From an uncultured Christensenellaceae bacterium (lineage in GTDB: Bacteria > Bacillota > Clostridia > Christensenellales > Borkfalkiaceae): a DNA stretch of 64,000 nt. The notes beneath the pieces were generated by a model, which did no database searches, was not told where the DNA came from, and saw only the letters and a program-made list of their open reading frames with translations. The DNA is taken from assembly GCA_910586825.1 (NCBI GenBank), contig CAJUJF010000003.1, forward strand, positions 62,001-126,000, in the 5' to 3' direction. Below, in pieces: positions 15,601 through 23,444 of the stretch; position 1 is the first letter of the stretch, and every line of letters begins with the position of its first letter. Both the position numbers and the translations under genes were made by a program.

Positions 15601-16216
15601 GGAAGCGGGAATTCCGGCAAACAGCTATTACTTCTTCGATAACTACAAATCGGAAAGCGTCTCCAACTATGCGGATATTCTCGGCGAAAGAGTCGAAGAG
15701 ATCAAAGACCTCCTGAACGGAACGAAGGCGCCGGGCGAAGAAGGCTATTACGGCGAAAAGGATAACCTTCCCGACAGCTATGCCGCGTATTCCACGTTCA
15801 CCTTCTACGATTCCCCGACGTATACCAGATACGACAGCACGCTGGATACCGACAAACTGGGAGATCCGCACGGGTCGTACAAACAGTCCAAATATACGGA
15901 ACAGCTGATCGCGCTCAACTATACTTCGGAAAACGGAAAGAGCACGGAAAAATTCATCGACTACTCCGCATATAACGTGGACGTTCCCGAAGACGACCTC
16001 GGCAAAACCGACGAGGATGAAGAAGACGAAGAGACGACTTCGACGGGAACGAACGCTTGGCTACTCATTTCCTCGGGCGTTACCGCGGGCGCGCTGATCT
16101 TCGTGATCCTCGCGGTCGTGATCCGCAGGATCGTGAAAACCGCGAAGAAGAACTCTTCCGGAAAAACCCGTGCCGCAAAACGGAGCAGGAAAAAAGCAGA
16201 TCGGGAATCCGAGTAA
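12617..16216 (+). CDS. Giant surface lipoprotein with CBM-like modules and C-terminal membrane anchor
   Basis: Protein of 1199 residues. A basic signal peptide ends in lipobox LLSAC (Cys 34), followed by eight aspartates at 42-49. The extracellular part appears to hold about three beta-sandwich modules: the first opens with LLQNGNFEF and ends GFAFFDDVNCKLI (near 349), the second ends GYAAFANFQTVD (near 610), the third ends SYYFFDNYKSES (near 1004). The NGNFE opening and FFDDV closing are typical of CBM4/9-like jelly-rolls. A membrane helix (about 1146-1172) and a Lys/Arg-rich tail close the protein. ATG at 12617 has AAAGGA. No enzyme motif is visible; carbohydrate or polymer binding is an inference. 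It lies alone between divergent TauE/SafE and pnuC. Confidence 0.75.
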   Translation: MAKFFLRGKWKKRAVTALSIALSLTFSIGLLSACGGSASDNDDDDDDDDTATETDTQLLQNGNFEFYSDKEKKREDKRTFLYSPANWSFTSGSPSSDTQSGIVNLDEWDDLTTNKYRLVEDDKEEEKERDAEAADAAAAIANAIAHWEEANIYDRLEFLDKYKTEVSALKSGTDEKKHFDKYNYSIDFEDVKMLKDAETNKKLSTPHADDESKKDENHLLMIHNHRKQDNVAGTGQYYTSGTTITLPAGTAAEVSVSVRTSELYHYYYDGSEDNGVEVTARAGAYIGVTNTVGGTTLDQMQIKNIITKDEWQTYTLYIRANTYATSTFRIVLGLGQSTSDNRYEAVNGFAFFDDVNCKLISSDEYDTSAENVKTELTLDSKKGEKLIVSENKPTQSYALDLKADEGFESLNFEQDGVEIDLTSETSGSQEYKSLIGDNRTDGTPAERSSIVEYTTVSALRANPTGNGYLSGIMSKDFDSEKFPFKDENLIMLLSTNGAAYTAKLPTVTVPAGEKMLLSFFVKTSSVRTGKTGASAILVDGENETAISAFDSTTVATVDIDDTRKDIYDGWVQCFFFVENETETEKDFYVKLCYGPTSIASSKTSDYCDGYAAFANFQTVDGDNFTATKYNYASTGNYAKKVSLTGEVTPTEKFADVSVTSEIEKGLATPVGFTGVQSGSANMVLNGTTNPSQAQLNEKGLYTGLLNAKYAKNYNGKEWSALIGASSDPASTDASWWKNTFGDKDKLSTVANQPLVIANTSNNAQPAYGFFANRASVSANSYQKISMNVKLSAGAKAYIYLIDTSDTSKPFNEVLKPSVPKVTYWYDDEGNICRIDPSDESLKSTASKRANILFEKQSNGLYTRVGETNGTYYANLHNYEKDENGNLVNEKDEIVYYYDKDRNAFFAYFDEDKTGSAAYSQIVTNLPTELEFDGKTEKITRYSPDEALISKFGSVIEVIGTEETKDTWHEVAFYVHTGSAAKNYRLEIWAGERTDTEAGIPANSYYFFDNYKSESVSNYADILGERVEEIKDLLNGTKAPGEEGYYGEKDNLPDSYAAYSTFTFYDSPTYTRYDSTLDTDKLGDPHGSYKQSKYTEQLIALNYTSENGKSTEKFIDYSAYNVDVPEDDLGKTDEDEEDEETTSTGTNAWLLISSGVTAGALIFVILAVVIRRIVKTAKKNSSGKTRAAKRSRKKADRESE

Positions 16217-16255
16217 CCGATTCCCCGTCAACCGAATATTGTGCCACCGGGTACA

Positions 16256-16319
16256 GAACGTTACGGACGTTCCGCCGCATCGATAGGTCTTAGCAGATGC
16301 GGCCGGGCGTCCGTTTTTT
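16256..16319 (+). promoter_or_regulatory. Attenuator-like leader of pnuC: two mutually exclusive hairpins
   Basis: A compact hairpin GAACGT-TACGG-ACGTTC (16256-16272) shares the bases ACGGACG with the 5' arm of a long intrinsic terminator (16263-16314: ACGGACG paired with CGTCCGT around an inner GCCGCATC/GATGCGGC stem) followed by TTTTTT. Only one can form at a time. The unit lies between the surface lipoprotein stop and the pnuC ribosome site. It may be just the terminator of the upstream gene, but the overlap is the layout of a riboswitch or attenuator. I do not recognise a known NAD+ aptamer here. Confidence 0.6.
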
Positions 16320-16332
16320 ATGGAGGAAAATC

Positions 16333-17040
16333 ATGCGCCGGCTCAAATCCTTTTTCAAAAGCATCACCGTCTTCGAATACTGCCTCTGGGGCGCATCGGT
16401 ACTTTCGATCGTTCTCTCGTTTGTCCTGTGCGGAAACAAATCGTATCTGAATCTGTGCGGCGCCCTGATCGGCGTCACGACGCTGATCTTCATTGCCAAA
16501 GGGAACGTGATCGGCAATTTTCTCGGCATTGCGTTCGCGGTATTTTACGGCGTCATCTCTTATTTTCCGCGCTATTACGGCGAAATGATCACTTACCTTG
16601 CCATGAGCGCGCCCGCTTCGATCGCATCCGTCGTCGCCTGGTTGAAACACCCCTTTCAAGGAAAAAAGACGGAAGTCAAAATCAACCGTCTTTCGATCAA
16701 AGAATATTTGCTGGCATTCCTGCTCTCCTGCGGCGTGACCGTCGCGTTTTACTTCATCCTCCGCGCGCTCGGCACCGCCAACCTGATTTGGAGTACCGTA
16801 TCGGTACTTACCAGTTTTTACGCCGCTTACCTCAATATCCGCCGCAGTCCCGCGTACGCCCTCGCCTACTGCGCCAACGACGTCGTGCTCATGGCGCTCT
16901 GGTCGCTTCTGTCCGTTTCGGATCCCGCTTACGTGTGCATGGTCGTCTGCTTCGCGGCGTTCCTGCTCAACGACGTCTACGGGTTCGTCAGCTGGATGCG
17001 AATGCAACGCAAACAGTCCGCGACGACTGCGCAGGATTAA
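16333..17040 (+). CDS. pnuC: PnuC-type nicotinamide riboside/vitamin transporter
   Basis: Membrane protein of 235 residues with about seven helices, of the PnuC facilitator family that brings in nicotinamide riboside for NAD salvage (relatives carry thiamin or riboflavin). Typical elements are LTIEYxLWG-like FEYCLWGASVLSIVLSFVLC, GNVIGNFLGIAFAVFYGVIS and the C-terminal YLNIRRSPAYALAYCANDVV. ATG at 16333 has GGAGG 7 nt upstream. It sits behind the attenuator-like leader and converges on the RsmF-like gene with a 4-nt overlap. nadA is also in this window, so NAD supply can be de novo or salvaged. Substrate is inferred from the family. Confidence 0.85.
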   Translation: MRRLKSFFKSITVFEYCLWGASVLSIVLSFVLCGNKSYLNLCGALIGVTTLIFIAKGNVIGNFLGIAFAVFYGVISYFPRYYGEMITYLAMSAPASIASVVAWLKHPFQGKKTEVKINRLSIKEYLLAFLLSCGVTVAFYFILRALGTANLIWSTVSVLTSFYAAYLNIRRSPAYALAYCANDVVLMALWSLLSVSDPAYVCMVVCFAAFLLNDVYGFVSWMRMQRKQSATTAQD

Positions 17041-18320
17041 CGCTTTCTCAAAGCTTTCGGGCAATGATTCTTTACCGTGCCGCCGACGCATTTCCCCAAC
17101 CCGAGCGGAAACTCTTCCACCCCGACGACGCACCATCCGTCGGGGATTTTTGTTTCGAGCGTTTCTCCCCGCAGATACCGTTCCGACGCTTCGCGCGACA
17201 GCGATACGAACCGCGCGCAGTCGTCCCGCTTTAAACTCATGGCAAGCGCGTGCGCGGGCTTGAAAACCTTTCCGTCAAATTCGCCGAGTTCCGTTCCGAG
17301 CCGCAAGGTACGCACGTCGAGCGCGGGCATTCCCGCGGGCGTCAAATACATTCTGCCGTCCGCAAGCGTCGTGATCTCGCCGACGGGCGGACTGTTTAAA
17401 AAGCTCTCCGCAAACGCGGAAAACGCCCTGATCGCCTGCGCGTTCCGCCGCACGGGATAGGGCTTCGCCGTCCGCGTTTCCCCTTTCGTTTTGCAGAGCA
17501 ACGCGCGGAAATGCCCTTCGCCCTTTTCTTCGTGGGGATACGATTTGTGCGCCGATATCCGTTCGAATTCCGGATGCGCTTTCAAAAACTCTTCGATCTG
17601 CGTTTCGTCCTCTTCTTCCGCGAACGTGCACGTGGAATAGATCAGCCTCCCGCCCGCGCAGAGCATTTCCGCGGCGTGTCCGAGGATCTCCCGCTGGCGG
17701 GCGGCGCAAAGTTTCACGTTTTGCGGACTCCAATGCGGGATCGCGGCGGGTTCTTTTTTGAACATGCCTTCGCCCGAACAAGGCGCGTCCACCAGCACCG
17801 TATCGAAATATGCGGGAAAGCGTGCCGCAAGCTGCGCGGGCGTCGCGCTGACGACGGCGCAATTTTTGATCCCCATGCGCTCTACGTTCTGCGAAAGGAT
17901 TTTCGCGCGGCCGCCGTCGATCTCGTTAGAGATCAGGATCCCCTCCCCGTTCATCTGTGCGGCGACCGAGGTCGTCTTGCCTCCGGGCGCGGCGCAGAGG
18001 TCCAGCACGCGCGCCTTTTTGCACGAAGCCGCGTATTCGTTCACCGACATTGCCGAAGGTTCTTGCAGATAGTAAAGCCCCGCGAAATGATAGGGATCGG
18101 ATCCCGCTTTTTCTTCGCCGACGTAAAAGCCGAGCGGTTCCCGGTCGATCCGCGCTCCGAGCGGGAAAGGCGCGCGCCGCGCAAATTCTTCCGCGCCGAT
18201 TTTGAGCGCGTTCACCCGCAGTCCGCGGCAGGGCGGCGTTTCGTAAGAGCGCAAAAAGGCGGGGAAATCCGTTCCCAGCCTTTCTTTCATGCGATTCAAA
18301 AATTCTTCGGGCAAATTCAT
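17037..18320 (-). CDS. RsmF-like rRNA cytosine-C5 methyltransferase (NOL1/NOP2/Sun family)
   Basis: SAM-dependent RNA m5C methylase of 427 residues. SAM site LDLCAAPGGKTTSVA (residues 107-121), catalytic pair Cys181 in VDAPCSGEGMFKKEP and Cys231 in YSTCTFAEEEDE, and the N-terminal LPEEFLNRMKERLG opening common to the RsmF/YebU branch. The C-terminal about 130 residues form the extra RNA-binding RsmF domain. ATG at 18320 overlaps the exonuclease stop (ATGA) with TTGGGGAAC upstream; the longer frame to 18434 runs inside the exonuclease. Final gene of the serS operon. The exact rRNA position modified is not deducible. Confidence 0.9.
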   Translation of the reverse strand: MNLPEEFLNRMKERLGTDFPAFLRSYETPPCRGLRVNALKIGAEEFARRAPFPLGARIDREPLGFYVGEEKAGSDPYHFAGLYYLQEPSAMSVNEYAASCKKARVLDLCAAPGGKTTSVAAQMNGEGILISNEIDGGRAKILSQNVERMGIKNCAVVSATPAQLAARFPAYFDTVLVDAPCSGEGMFKKEPAAIPHWSPQNVKLCAARQREILGHAAEMLCAGGRLIYSTCTFAEEEDETQIEEFLKAHPEFERISAHKSYPHEEKGEGHFRALLCKTKGETRTAKPYPVRRNAQAIRAFSAFAESFLNSPPVGEITTLADGRMYLTPAGMPALDVRTLRLGTELGEFDGKVFKPAHALAMSLKRDDCARFVSLSREASERYLRGETLETKIPDGWCVVGVEEFPLGLGKCVGGTVKNHCPKALRKR

Positions 18321-19276
18321 AAGTTCCCCAATGCGGTTTCGAAACGTTCGAGCGGGATAAACGCCGCCCCGCCGTTTTCCACGGCGTTGCGGTACCGCTC
18401 TCCTCCGCGGGCGCGCGCGATATATACGTCGCACTCCGCGGGATGCGACGTATACTTTCCGCCGGAAGCGAAGATCGCCGCCGCCAATCTGACGGAAACC
18501 GAAACGTCGTCCTCCACGTCTTTGGCAAAACAGAAGAGTTTTCCGTTCAGTTCGCCGTTCTTGTTCCTGCGGTGCATGTGTTTGTTGACGTAACGGTAAA
18601 ATTCCACGTGCGCTTTGGCGCGCTGTTCCCGCTCCGCGTCGCGGTCCGCGAGATACTTGCGGTGCGGCAGGGAATCGCTCTGACTGATCTTATAATCGGC
18701 GATCTTTCCCGCCGTCACGCCGTAACGGGCGACGATGTCCTCGACGCTCAGCCCCTCCCGCTCGCACAGCGCGCGGCAGACCATCATGGTGGCGTAAGCG
18801 TCGTCCACGGCGCGGTGCGGCGTGAATTCCACGCCGAGCGCTTCCGCCATCGCGCCCAAGCCGAACTGACGGTTGAAGTCGTTGACCGCGTTCATGTACA
18901 AAAACTGCGTGTCGAGAAAAGAAAAACGGAAAGACGGCAGTTTATACCGCTTCGTTTCCAGATTCAGATAGTTCACGTCATTGATCGTGGCGTGTCCGAA
19001 CACGAGCGCGTCCCGCGCTTCCAACAGCGCGCGGATCCTGCCGTATTCCGCGCGGAACACGGGATACTTTTTAAAGTCCTCGTACTCGTAGGGAAGCACC
19101 AAGCCTTCTTTGCCCTTGCGGTCGGTCAAATGAAATTTTCCCTTGGGATTGATGAGAATATCTTCGCGCGCCTGCACGTTGAACCGTTCGTCAGTCACGA
19201 CGTATCCGAACGCGCAGATCTTGGCGACGCTTTTATAGACGCACGCACATTCGATGTCGAAAAAGACGTACCTCAT
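18317..19276 (-). CDS. DEDDh-family 3'-5' exonuclease
   Basis: Protein of 319 residues with an RNase T/DnaQ-like exonuclease domain in the first 190. Metal ligands: Asp7 and Glu9 in VFFDIECACVY, the Exo II region FGHATINDVNYLN, and HRAVDDAYATMMVCRALCER with the His and Asp of Exo III. The C-terminal 120 residues are basic and lack a family I recognise; the segment KLFCFAKDVEDDVSVSVRLA with the following GGKYTSHPAECDVYIA resembles a BRCT-like tail. It overlaps serS and the RsmF-like gene by 4 nt each. Nucleic-acid target unknown. Confidence 0.82.
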   Translation of the reverse strand: MRYVFFDIECACVYKSVAKICAFGYVVTDERFNVQAREDILINPKGKFHLTDRKGKEGLVLPYEYEDFKKYPVFRAEYGRIRALLEARDALVFGHATINDVNYLNLETKRYKLPSFRFSFLDTQFLYMNAVNDFNRQFGLGAMAEALGVEFTPHRAVDDAYATMMVCRALCEREGLSVEDIVARYGVTAGKIADYKISQSDSLPHRKYLADRDAEREQRAKAHVEFYRYVNKHMHRRNKNGELNGKLFCFAKDVEDDVSVSVRLAAAIFASGGKYTSHPAECDVYIARARGGERYRNAVENGGAAFIPLERFETALGNL

Positions 19277-20562
19277 GCGTTCTTGACGGAAATCTCCGTA
19301 ATCCCGCCCATATACGGCCGCAACGCCTCCGGAATCTCTACGCTTCCGTCCGCGCGGAGATGGTTTTCGAGAAACGCGATAAGCATGCGCGGCGGCGCGA
19401 CGACGGTGTTGTTGAGGGTATGCGCGTACGCGTTGCCCTTTTCCGTCTTATAGCGGATCCCGAGCCTGCGCGCCTGCGCGTCGGTCAGATTGGAACAGGA
19501 ACCGACCTCGAAATATTTTTTCTGACGGGGACTCCACGCCTCCACGTCCACGCTGCGGTATTTCAGATCGGCAAGATCGCCCGAACAGCATTCGAGCGTG
19601 CGCACGGGAATCCCCAGCGAAACGAACAGTTCCACCGTGTAATTCCACATTTTTTCGTACCACGCCTCGCTGTCCTCCGGCTTGCAGACGACGATCATCT
19701 CCTGCTTTTCGAATTGGTGGATCCGATAGATGCCGCGTTCCTCGATGCCGTGCGCGCCCTTTTCCTTGCGGAAACAGGGAGAATAACTCGTCAGCGTGAG
19801 CGGGAGCTTGTCCCCGTCGATCACCGTGTTCATGAATCTTCCGATCATGGAGTGCTCGCTCGTACCGATCAGATACAGATCTTCGCCCTCGATCTTGTAC
19901 ATCATGCCGTCCATTTCCTCGAAGCTCATCACGCCCGAAACGACGGAAGAGCGGATCATGAACGGCGGAATGCAATAGGTAAATCCCTTCGCGATCATAA
20001 AATCGCGCGCGTAACTCAGCACGGCGGAATGCAACCGCGCAACGTCGCCCGTCAGATAGTAAAACCCCTGTCCGCTGGTCCTTCTCGCGCTGTCGATGTC
20101 GATCCCGTCCAATTTTTCGAGAATATCGAGGTGGTACGGCACTTCGAAGTCGGGGACGTTCGGTTCCAGATAGCGCTTCCGCTCCACGTTTTCGGAATCG
20201 TCTCTGCCGATCGGCGTTTGTTTGGAAATGATATTGGGGATCCGCATCATCGCCTGCGTAAGCCGCTCCTGCACCGACTGCGTCTCCTCTTCGATCTCCG
20301 TAAGCCGTTGCGCGCCGGCGCTCACCTGCGCTTTCACGGCGTTCGCCTCTTCCGTCTTCTTCTCCTTCATCAGCATGCCGACCTGTTTGGAAAGCGCGTT
20401 GCGGGAGGCGCGAAGAGCGTCCCCCTCCGTCTGCAACGCGCGCTTTTGCGCGTCCAGCGCGAGCGCTTCGTCCACAAGCGGTAATTTATTATCCTGAAAT
20501 TTTTTCCTGATGTTTTCCCGAACAAGATCGGGATTGCCGCGAAGCAACGCGATATCGATCAT
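19273..20562 (-). CDS. serS: Serine-tRNA ligase
   Basis: Class II synthetase of 429 residues charging tRNA(Ser) and tRNA(Sec). The N-terminal antiparallel coiled coil (about 30-105, KRALQTEGDALRASRNALSK and following) is the tRNA-binding arm. Motif 2 is SPCFRKEKGAHGIEERGIYR, and the C-terminal part contains LNNTVVAPPRMLIAFLENHL (motif 3 region, NNT and R). ATG at 20562 has AAAGGG 8 nt upstream; the longer frame to 20601 is unsupported. It heads the serS-exonuclease-rsmF-like operon; no T-box is present, unlike pheST. Confidence 0.97.
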   Translation of the reverse strand: MIDIALLRGNPDLVRENIRKKFQDNKLPLVDEALALDAQKRALQTEGDALRASRNALSKQVGMLMKEKKTEEANAVKAQVSAGAQRLTEIEEETQSVQERLTQAMMRIPNIISKQTPIGRDDSENVERKRYLEPNVPDFEVPYHLDILEKLDGIDIDSARRTSGQGFYYLTGDVARLHSAVLSYARDFMIAKGFTYCIPPFMIRSSVVSGVMSFEEMDGMMYKIEGEDLYLIGTSEHSMIGRFMNTVIDGDKLPLTLTSYSPCFRKEKGAHGIEERGIYRIHQFEKQEMIVVCKPEDSEAWYEKMWNYTVELFVSLGIPVRTLECCSGDLADLKYRSVDVEAWSPRQKKYFEVGSCSNLTDAQARRLGIRYKTEKGNAYAHTLNNTVVAPPRMLIAFLENHLRADGSVEIPEALRPYMGGITEISVKNA

Positions 20563-20592
20563 AACTGCGACCCTTTTGTTATTTTTCTTCTC

Positions 20593-20621
20593 ATTATACA
20601 ACTTTTTCCGCTTGATTGCAA
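20593..20621 (-). promoter_or_regulatory. serS promoter
   Basis: Minus strand TTGCAA (20616-20621), 17-bp spacer, TATAAT (20593-20598), 31 nt upstream of the start codon. Confidence 0.8.
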
Positions 20622-20628
20622 GTTTTTA

Positions 20629-20664
20629 CGAAATATTCCGCACCCTGCGATGGGGAATATTTCG
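20629..20664. repeat. Inverted repeat between divergent serS and P-type ATPase promoters
   Basis: Arms CGAAATATTCC (20629-20639) and GGAATATTTCG (20654-20664) are perfect 11-bp complements with a 14-bp centre. It lies 8 bp beyond the serS -35 and 17 bp before the ATPase -35, so it may be an operator serving both. Confidence 0.5.
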
Positions 20665-20681
20665 CAACCGACGCAATTTTT

Positions 20682-20710
20682 TTGACTTTTGTCCGAACGC
20701 GGTGTATAAT
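20682..20710 (+). promoter_or_regulatory. P-type ATPase promoter
   Basis: TTGACT (20682-20687), 17-bp spacer, TATAAT (20705-20710), 31 nt upstream of the ATG at 20742. Confidence 0.8.
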
Positions 20711-20741
20711 ATGGAATGAGAATACGATACGGCGGTGCTTC

Positions 20742-23387
20742 ATGGTAAGATCGAAAAAGCAGAAAACGCAGACGGAACTTGCCGCGGAAGACGCGGCGGT
20801 TCTTTCCGAGCAACCCGAAGAAGAGCCTGAAAACAGGAGCTTCGCTTCGCGCGTTCTCGAAGGCGGAAGCGCAAGCGAAAATAAAACAAAACGCAAAAAA
20901 CTGATGAAGCAGTTTAAAAAGGCGAAACATATCCCCTCCGAAGGCGAGGTGGAGCGGTTTACGCCCGACCTTGACGCGGGGCTTTCCGAAGAACAGGTCG
21001 AAACCCGCTTCAATCAGTTCCTCTTTAACGACGTCAATAAAAAATACAGCAAGTCCTACGCGAGCATCTTCCTCGGAAACATCTGCACGTTCTTCAACTT
21101 GCTCTGTCTCGCCGTCGCCGGCGCGCTCGTTTACGCGCAGGCGAGCATTTCGCAGTTCCTGTTCGTGGCGATCTTCGGCGCGAACCTGGTCATCGGGATC
21201 TTACAGGAAATTCTGGCAAAACGGCAGATCGATAAATTATCCGTTCTGATCTCGGCAACGGCAAAGGTCATGCGCGGCGGCGTAAAACAGGAAATTCCCG
21301 TACGTGAAATTCTGGTAGACGACGTCGTTCTGCTCGAAGCGGGACAGCAGGTCCCCGCCGACTGCAAACTTGCCGACGGCGTCGTGGAAGTGAACGAATC
21401 CCTCTTGACGGGCGAATCCGTTCCCATCAAAAAAGCGGAAGGCGAAACGCTGTACGCCGGTTCTTTCATTGCCAGCGGCGCATGCCGCGTGCGGGTGGAT
21501 AAAGTCGGCAAAGCGACCTATCTGAACAGCCTGACCTCCAAAGCGAAAAAGTACAAAAAACCGCGTTCGGAGATCATGAACTCCATTCGCCTGTTTATCC
21601 GCGTGATCGCGTGTCTGATCCCGCTCATCGCCGCAGGCATGTTCTGGATCAACTTCGGCGCCGTGGATAAGGATATCTCCGAAGCCATTCAGCTGACGGG
21701 TGCGGTCGTGATCGGCATGATCCCTTCGGGACTGTTGCTTTTGACGTCGCTCGCCATGGCGTTGGGCGTGAGACGGCTTGCAAAAAAACAGACCCTCGTA
21801 CAGGATCTGTATTCCCTCGAAATGCTTGCACGGGTCAACGTGCTTTGTCTTGACAAAACGGGAACGATCACCGACGGCAGAATGACGGTGAACGACTGCA
21901 TGATTTTGAACAGTTATTCCGATCATTCGCTCGACGAGATCATGGGCAGTATGCTCTCGGCGCTCGACGACAACAACCAAACTTCGATCGCGCTCTATAA
22001 CCGTTTCGGACATTCCGGCGCCATGCAACCCTCCGCGATCATTCCGTTTTCCAGCAAACGAAAACTCTCCGCCGTGTCCTTCGGCGAACAGGGGACCTAT
22101 GCGATGGGCGCGCCGGAATTCGTCCTTCGGCCCATGCCGCCGAAGATCGAAAAGATCGTCAAACAATACGCGCAGTCGGGACTGCGGGTGCTCATGCTCG
22201 CCTATTCGCCCAATCAGATCACCGGCGGCAGACTTCCCTCTCTGTTCCGTCCCGCCGCGATCATCACGCTGGCGGACAATATCCGCAGCGACGCGATCGA
22301 GACGATCAAATGGTTCCGCGAAAACGAAGTCGAAATCAAAATCATTTCGGGCGACAACCCCATTACGGTTGCCGAAGTCGCCCGCCGCGTGGGCGTGAAG
22401 CATGCGGGACAGTACATTTCTCTCGACGGACTGACCGACATCGAAGTGGAAAACGTGGCAAGCCAATATACGGTCTTCGGACGCGTCACCCCCGAACAGA
22501 AGGCGATCCTCGTGCGGGCGATCAAAAAACAGGGCAACACCGTCGCCATGACGGGGGACGGCGTGAACGACATTCTCGCACTGAAAGAAGCGGACTGCGC
22601 CATTTCCGTCGCTTCGGGAAGCGAAGCCGCGCGCAACGTGTCCCACCTCGTATTGATGGACAACAATTTCCTCAACCTGCCCTCCGTCGTTTACGAGGGA
22701 AGACGGGTCATCAACAACATCAAATCGAGCGCTTCGCTGTATATCATGAAGACGCTGTTTACGACCCTTCTGGCGGTGTTCTGCTTCACCGTCGGCTCGC
22801 AATACTTTTTCAAGACCAACAACATGTTGCTCTTCGAAACGCTCGTTGCGGCGGTGCCCTCGTTCGTCATCGCGTTACAGCCGAACGCCGACCGCGTAAA
22901 AGGGAAATTTACCCCGTACGTGCTTTCGCGAAGTATTCCGGGGGCGTTCACCCTGATCCTGTGCGTGCTTGCCGTTTACGGCGGAATATACTTCCTGCCC
23001 GGAACTCCCGCGGGATTCGACCCCGTTACGGGAGAAGCGATCGCCGCGATCCCCGGAGAGCTGGGCGCGCTGCGCGTGGAACTCGCCGACGGCGTGGTTT
23101 CCATCAATCCGCTCATGTTGCTCGCCGTCACGTTCGGCGGACTCGTTATGCTCTACCGCGTATTGCAACCCTTCAACGTACTGCGTTCGCTCGTATACGT
23201 CTTTTCGGTAGGCGTGAGCATTCTCTTCCTCGCGGTCCCCGTTCTCGGGAATCTCGTTTACGACAACTGGGATCTCGTCGAGTTCTCGTTCACGCAAGTC
23301 CTTTACGTCGTGTGCATCGTACTTGCGGCGTTCCCGATCTCGAACGCGCTCATGAAACTCTGCGATTTGATGAATCCATCCGAATAA
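20742..23387 (+). CDS. Cation-transporting P-type ATPase (CtpE-like)
   Basis: HAD-type ion pump of 881 residues in the cytoplasmic membrane. A charged N-terminal extension of about 100 residues precedes the first helices (IFLGNICTFFNLLCLAVAGA). Actuator motif LLTGESVPI is at about 220, the phosphorylated Asp371 is in CLDKTGTITDGRM, and TGDGVNDILALKEADC is at about 603. Six helices follow. No N-terminal heavy-metal domain or CPx motif is present, arguing against Cu/Zn/Cd export; the overall pattern resembles CtpE-type pumps for which Ca2+ has been proposed. ATG at 20742 is chosen for the weak GGCGG site; the upstream frame to 20616 crosses the promoter. Confidence 0.88.
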   Translation: MVRSKKQKTQTELAAEDAAVLSEQPEEEPENRSFASRVLEGGSASENKTKRKKLMKQFKKAKHIPSEGEVERFTPDLDAGLSEEQVETRFNQFLFNDVNKKYSKSYASIFLGNICTFFNLLCLAVAGALVYAQASISQFLFVAIFGANLVIGILQEILAKRQIDKLSVLISATAKVMRGGVKQEIPVREILVDDVVLLEAGQQVPADCKLADGVVEVNESLLTGESVPIKKAEGETLYAGSFIASGACRVRVDKVGKATYLNSLTSKAKKYKKPRSEIMNSIRLFIRVIACLIPLIAAGMFWINFGAVDKDISEAIQLTGAVVIGMIPSGLLLLTSLAMALGVRRLAKKQTLVQDLYSLEMLARVNVLCLDKTGTITDGRMTVNDCMILNSYSDHSLDEIMGSMLSALDDNNQTSIALYNRFGHSGAMQPSAIIPFSSKRKLSAVSFGEQGTYAMGAPEFVLRPMPPKIEKIVKQYAQSGLRVLMLAYSPNQITGGRLPSLFRPAAIITLADNIRSDAIETIKWFRENEVEIKIISGDNPITVAEVARRVGVKHAGQYISLDGLTDIEVENVASQYTVFGRVTPEQKAILVRAIKKQGNTVAMTGDGVNDILALKEADCAISVASGSEAARNVSHLVLMDNNFLNLPSVVYEGRRVINNIKSSASLYIMKTLFTTLLAVFCFTVGSQYFFKTNNMLLFETLVAAVPSFVIALQPNADRVKGKFTPYVLSRSIPGAFTLILCVLAVYGGIYFLPGTPAGFDPVTGEAIAAIPGELGALRVELADGVVSINPLMLLAVTFGGLVMLYRVLQPFNVLRSLVYVFSVGVSILFLAVPVLGNLVYDNWDLVEFSFTQVLYVVCIVLAAFPISNALMKLCDLMNPSE

Positions 23388-23397
23388 CAAGGCAATC

Positions 23398-23431
23398 AAA
23401 AAGCGGCGGGCCGTATGCCCGCCGCTTTTTT
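23398..23431. terminator. Bidirectional terminator between the P-type ATPase and nadA
   Basis: AGCGGCGGG-CCGTATG-CCCGCCGCT flanked by A-run and T-run on opposite sides, so it can end both convergent transcripts. Confidence 0.9.
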
Positions 23432-23444
23432 GATGAAGTTCGAT

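Noticed and set aside
16217..16332. NAD+-II (pnuC) riboswitch
   Set aside because: Gene context fits but I cannot match the aptamer consensus, so only an attenuator-like leader is reported.
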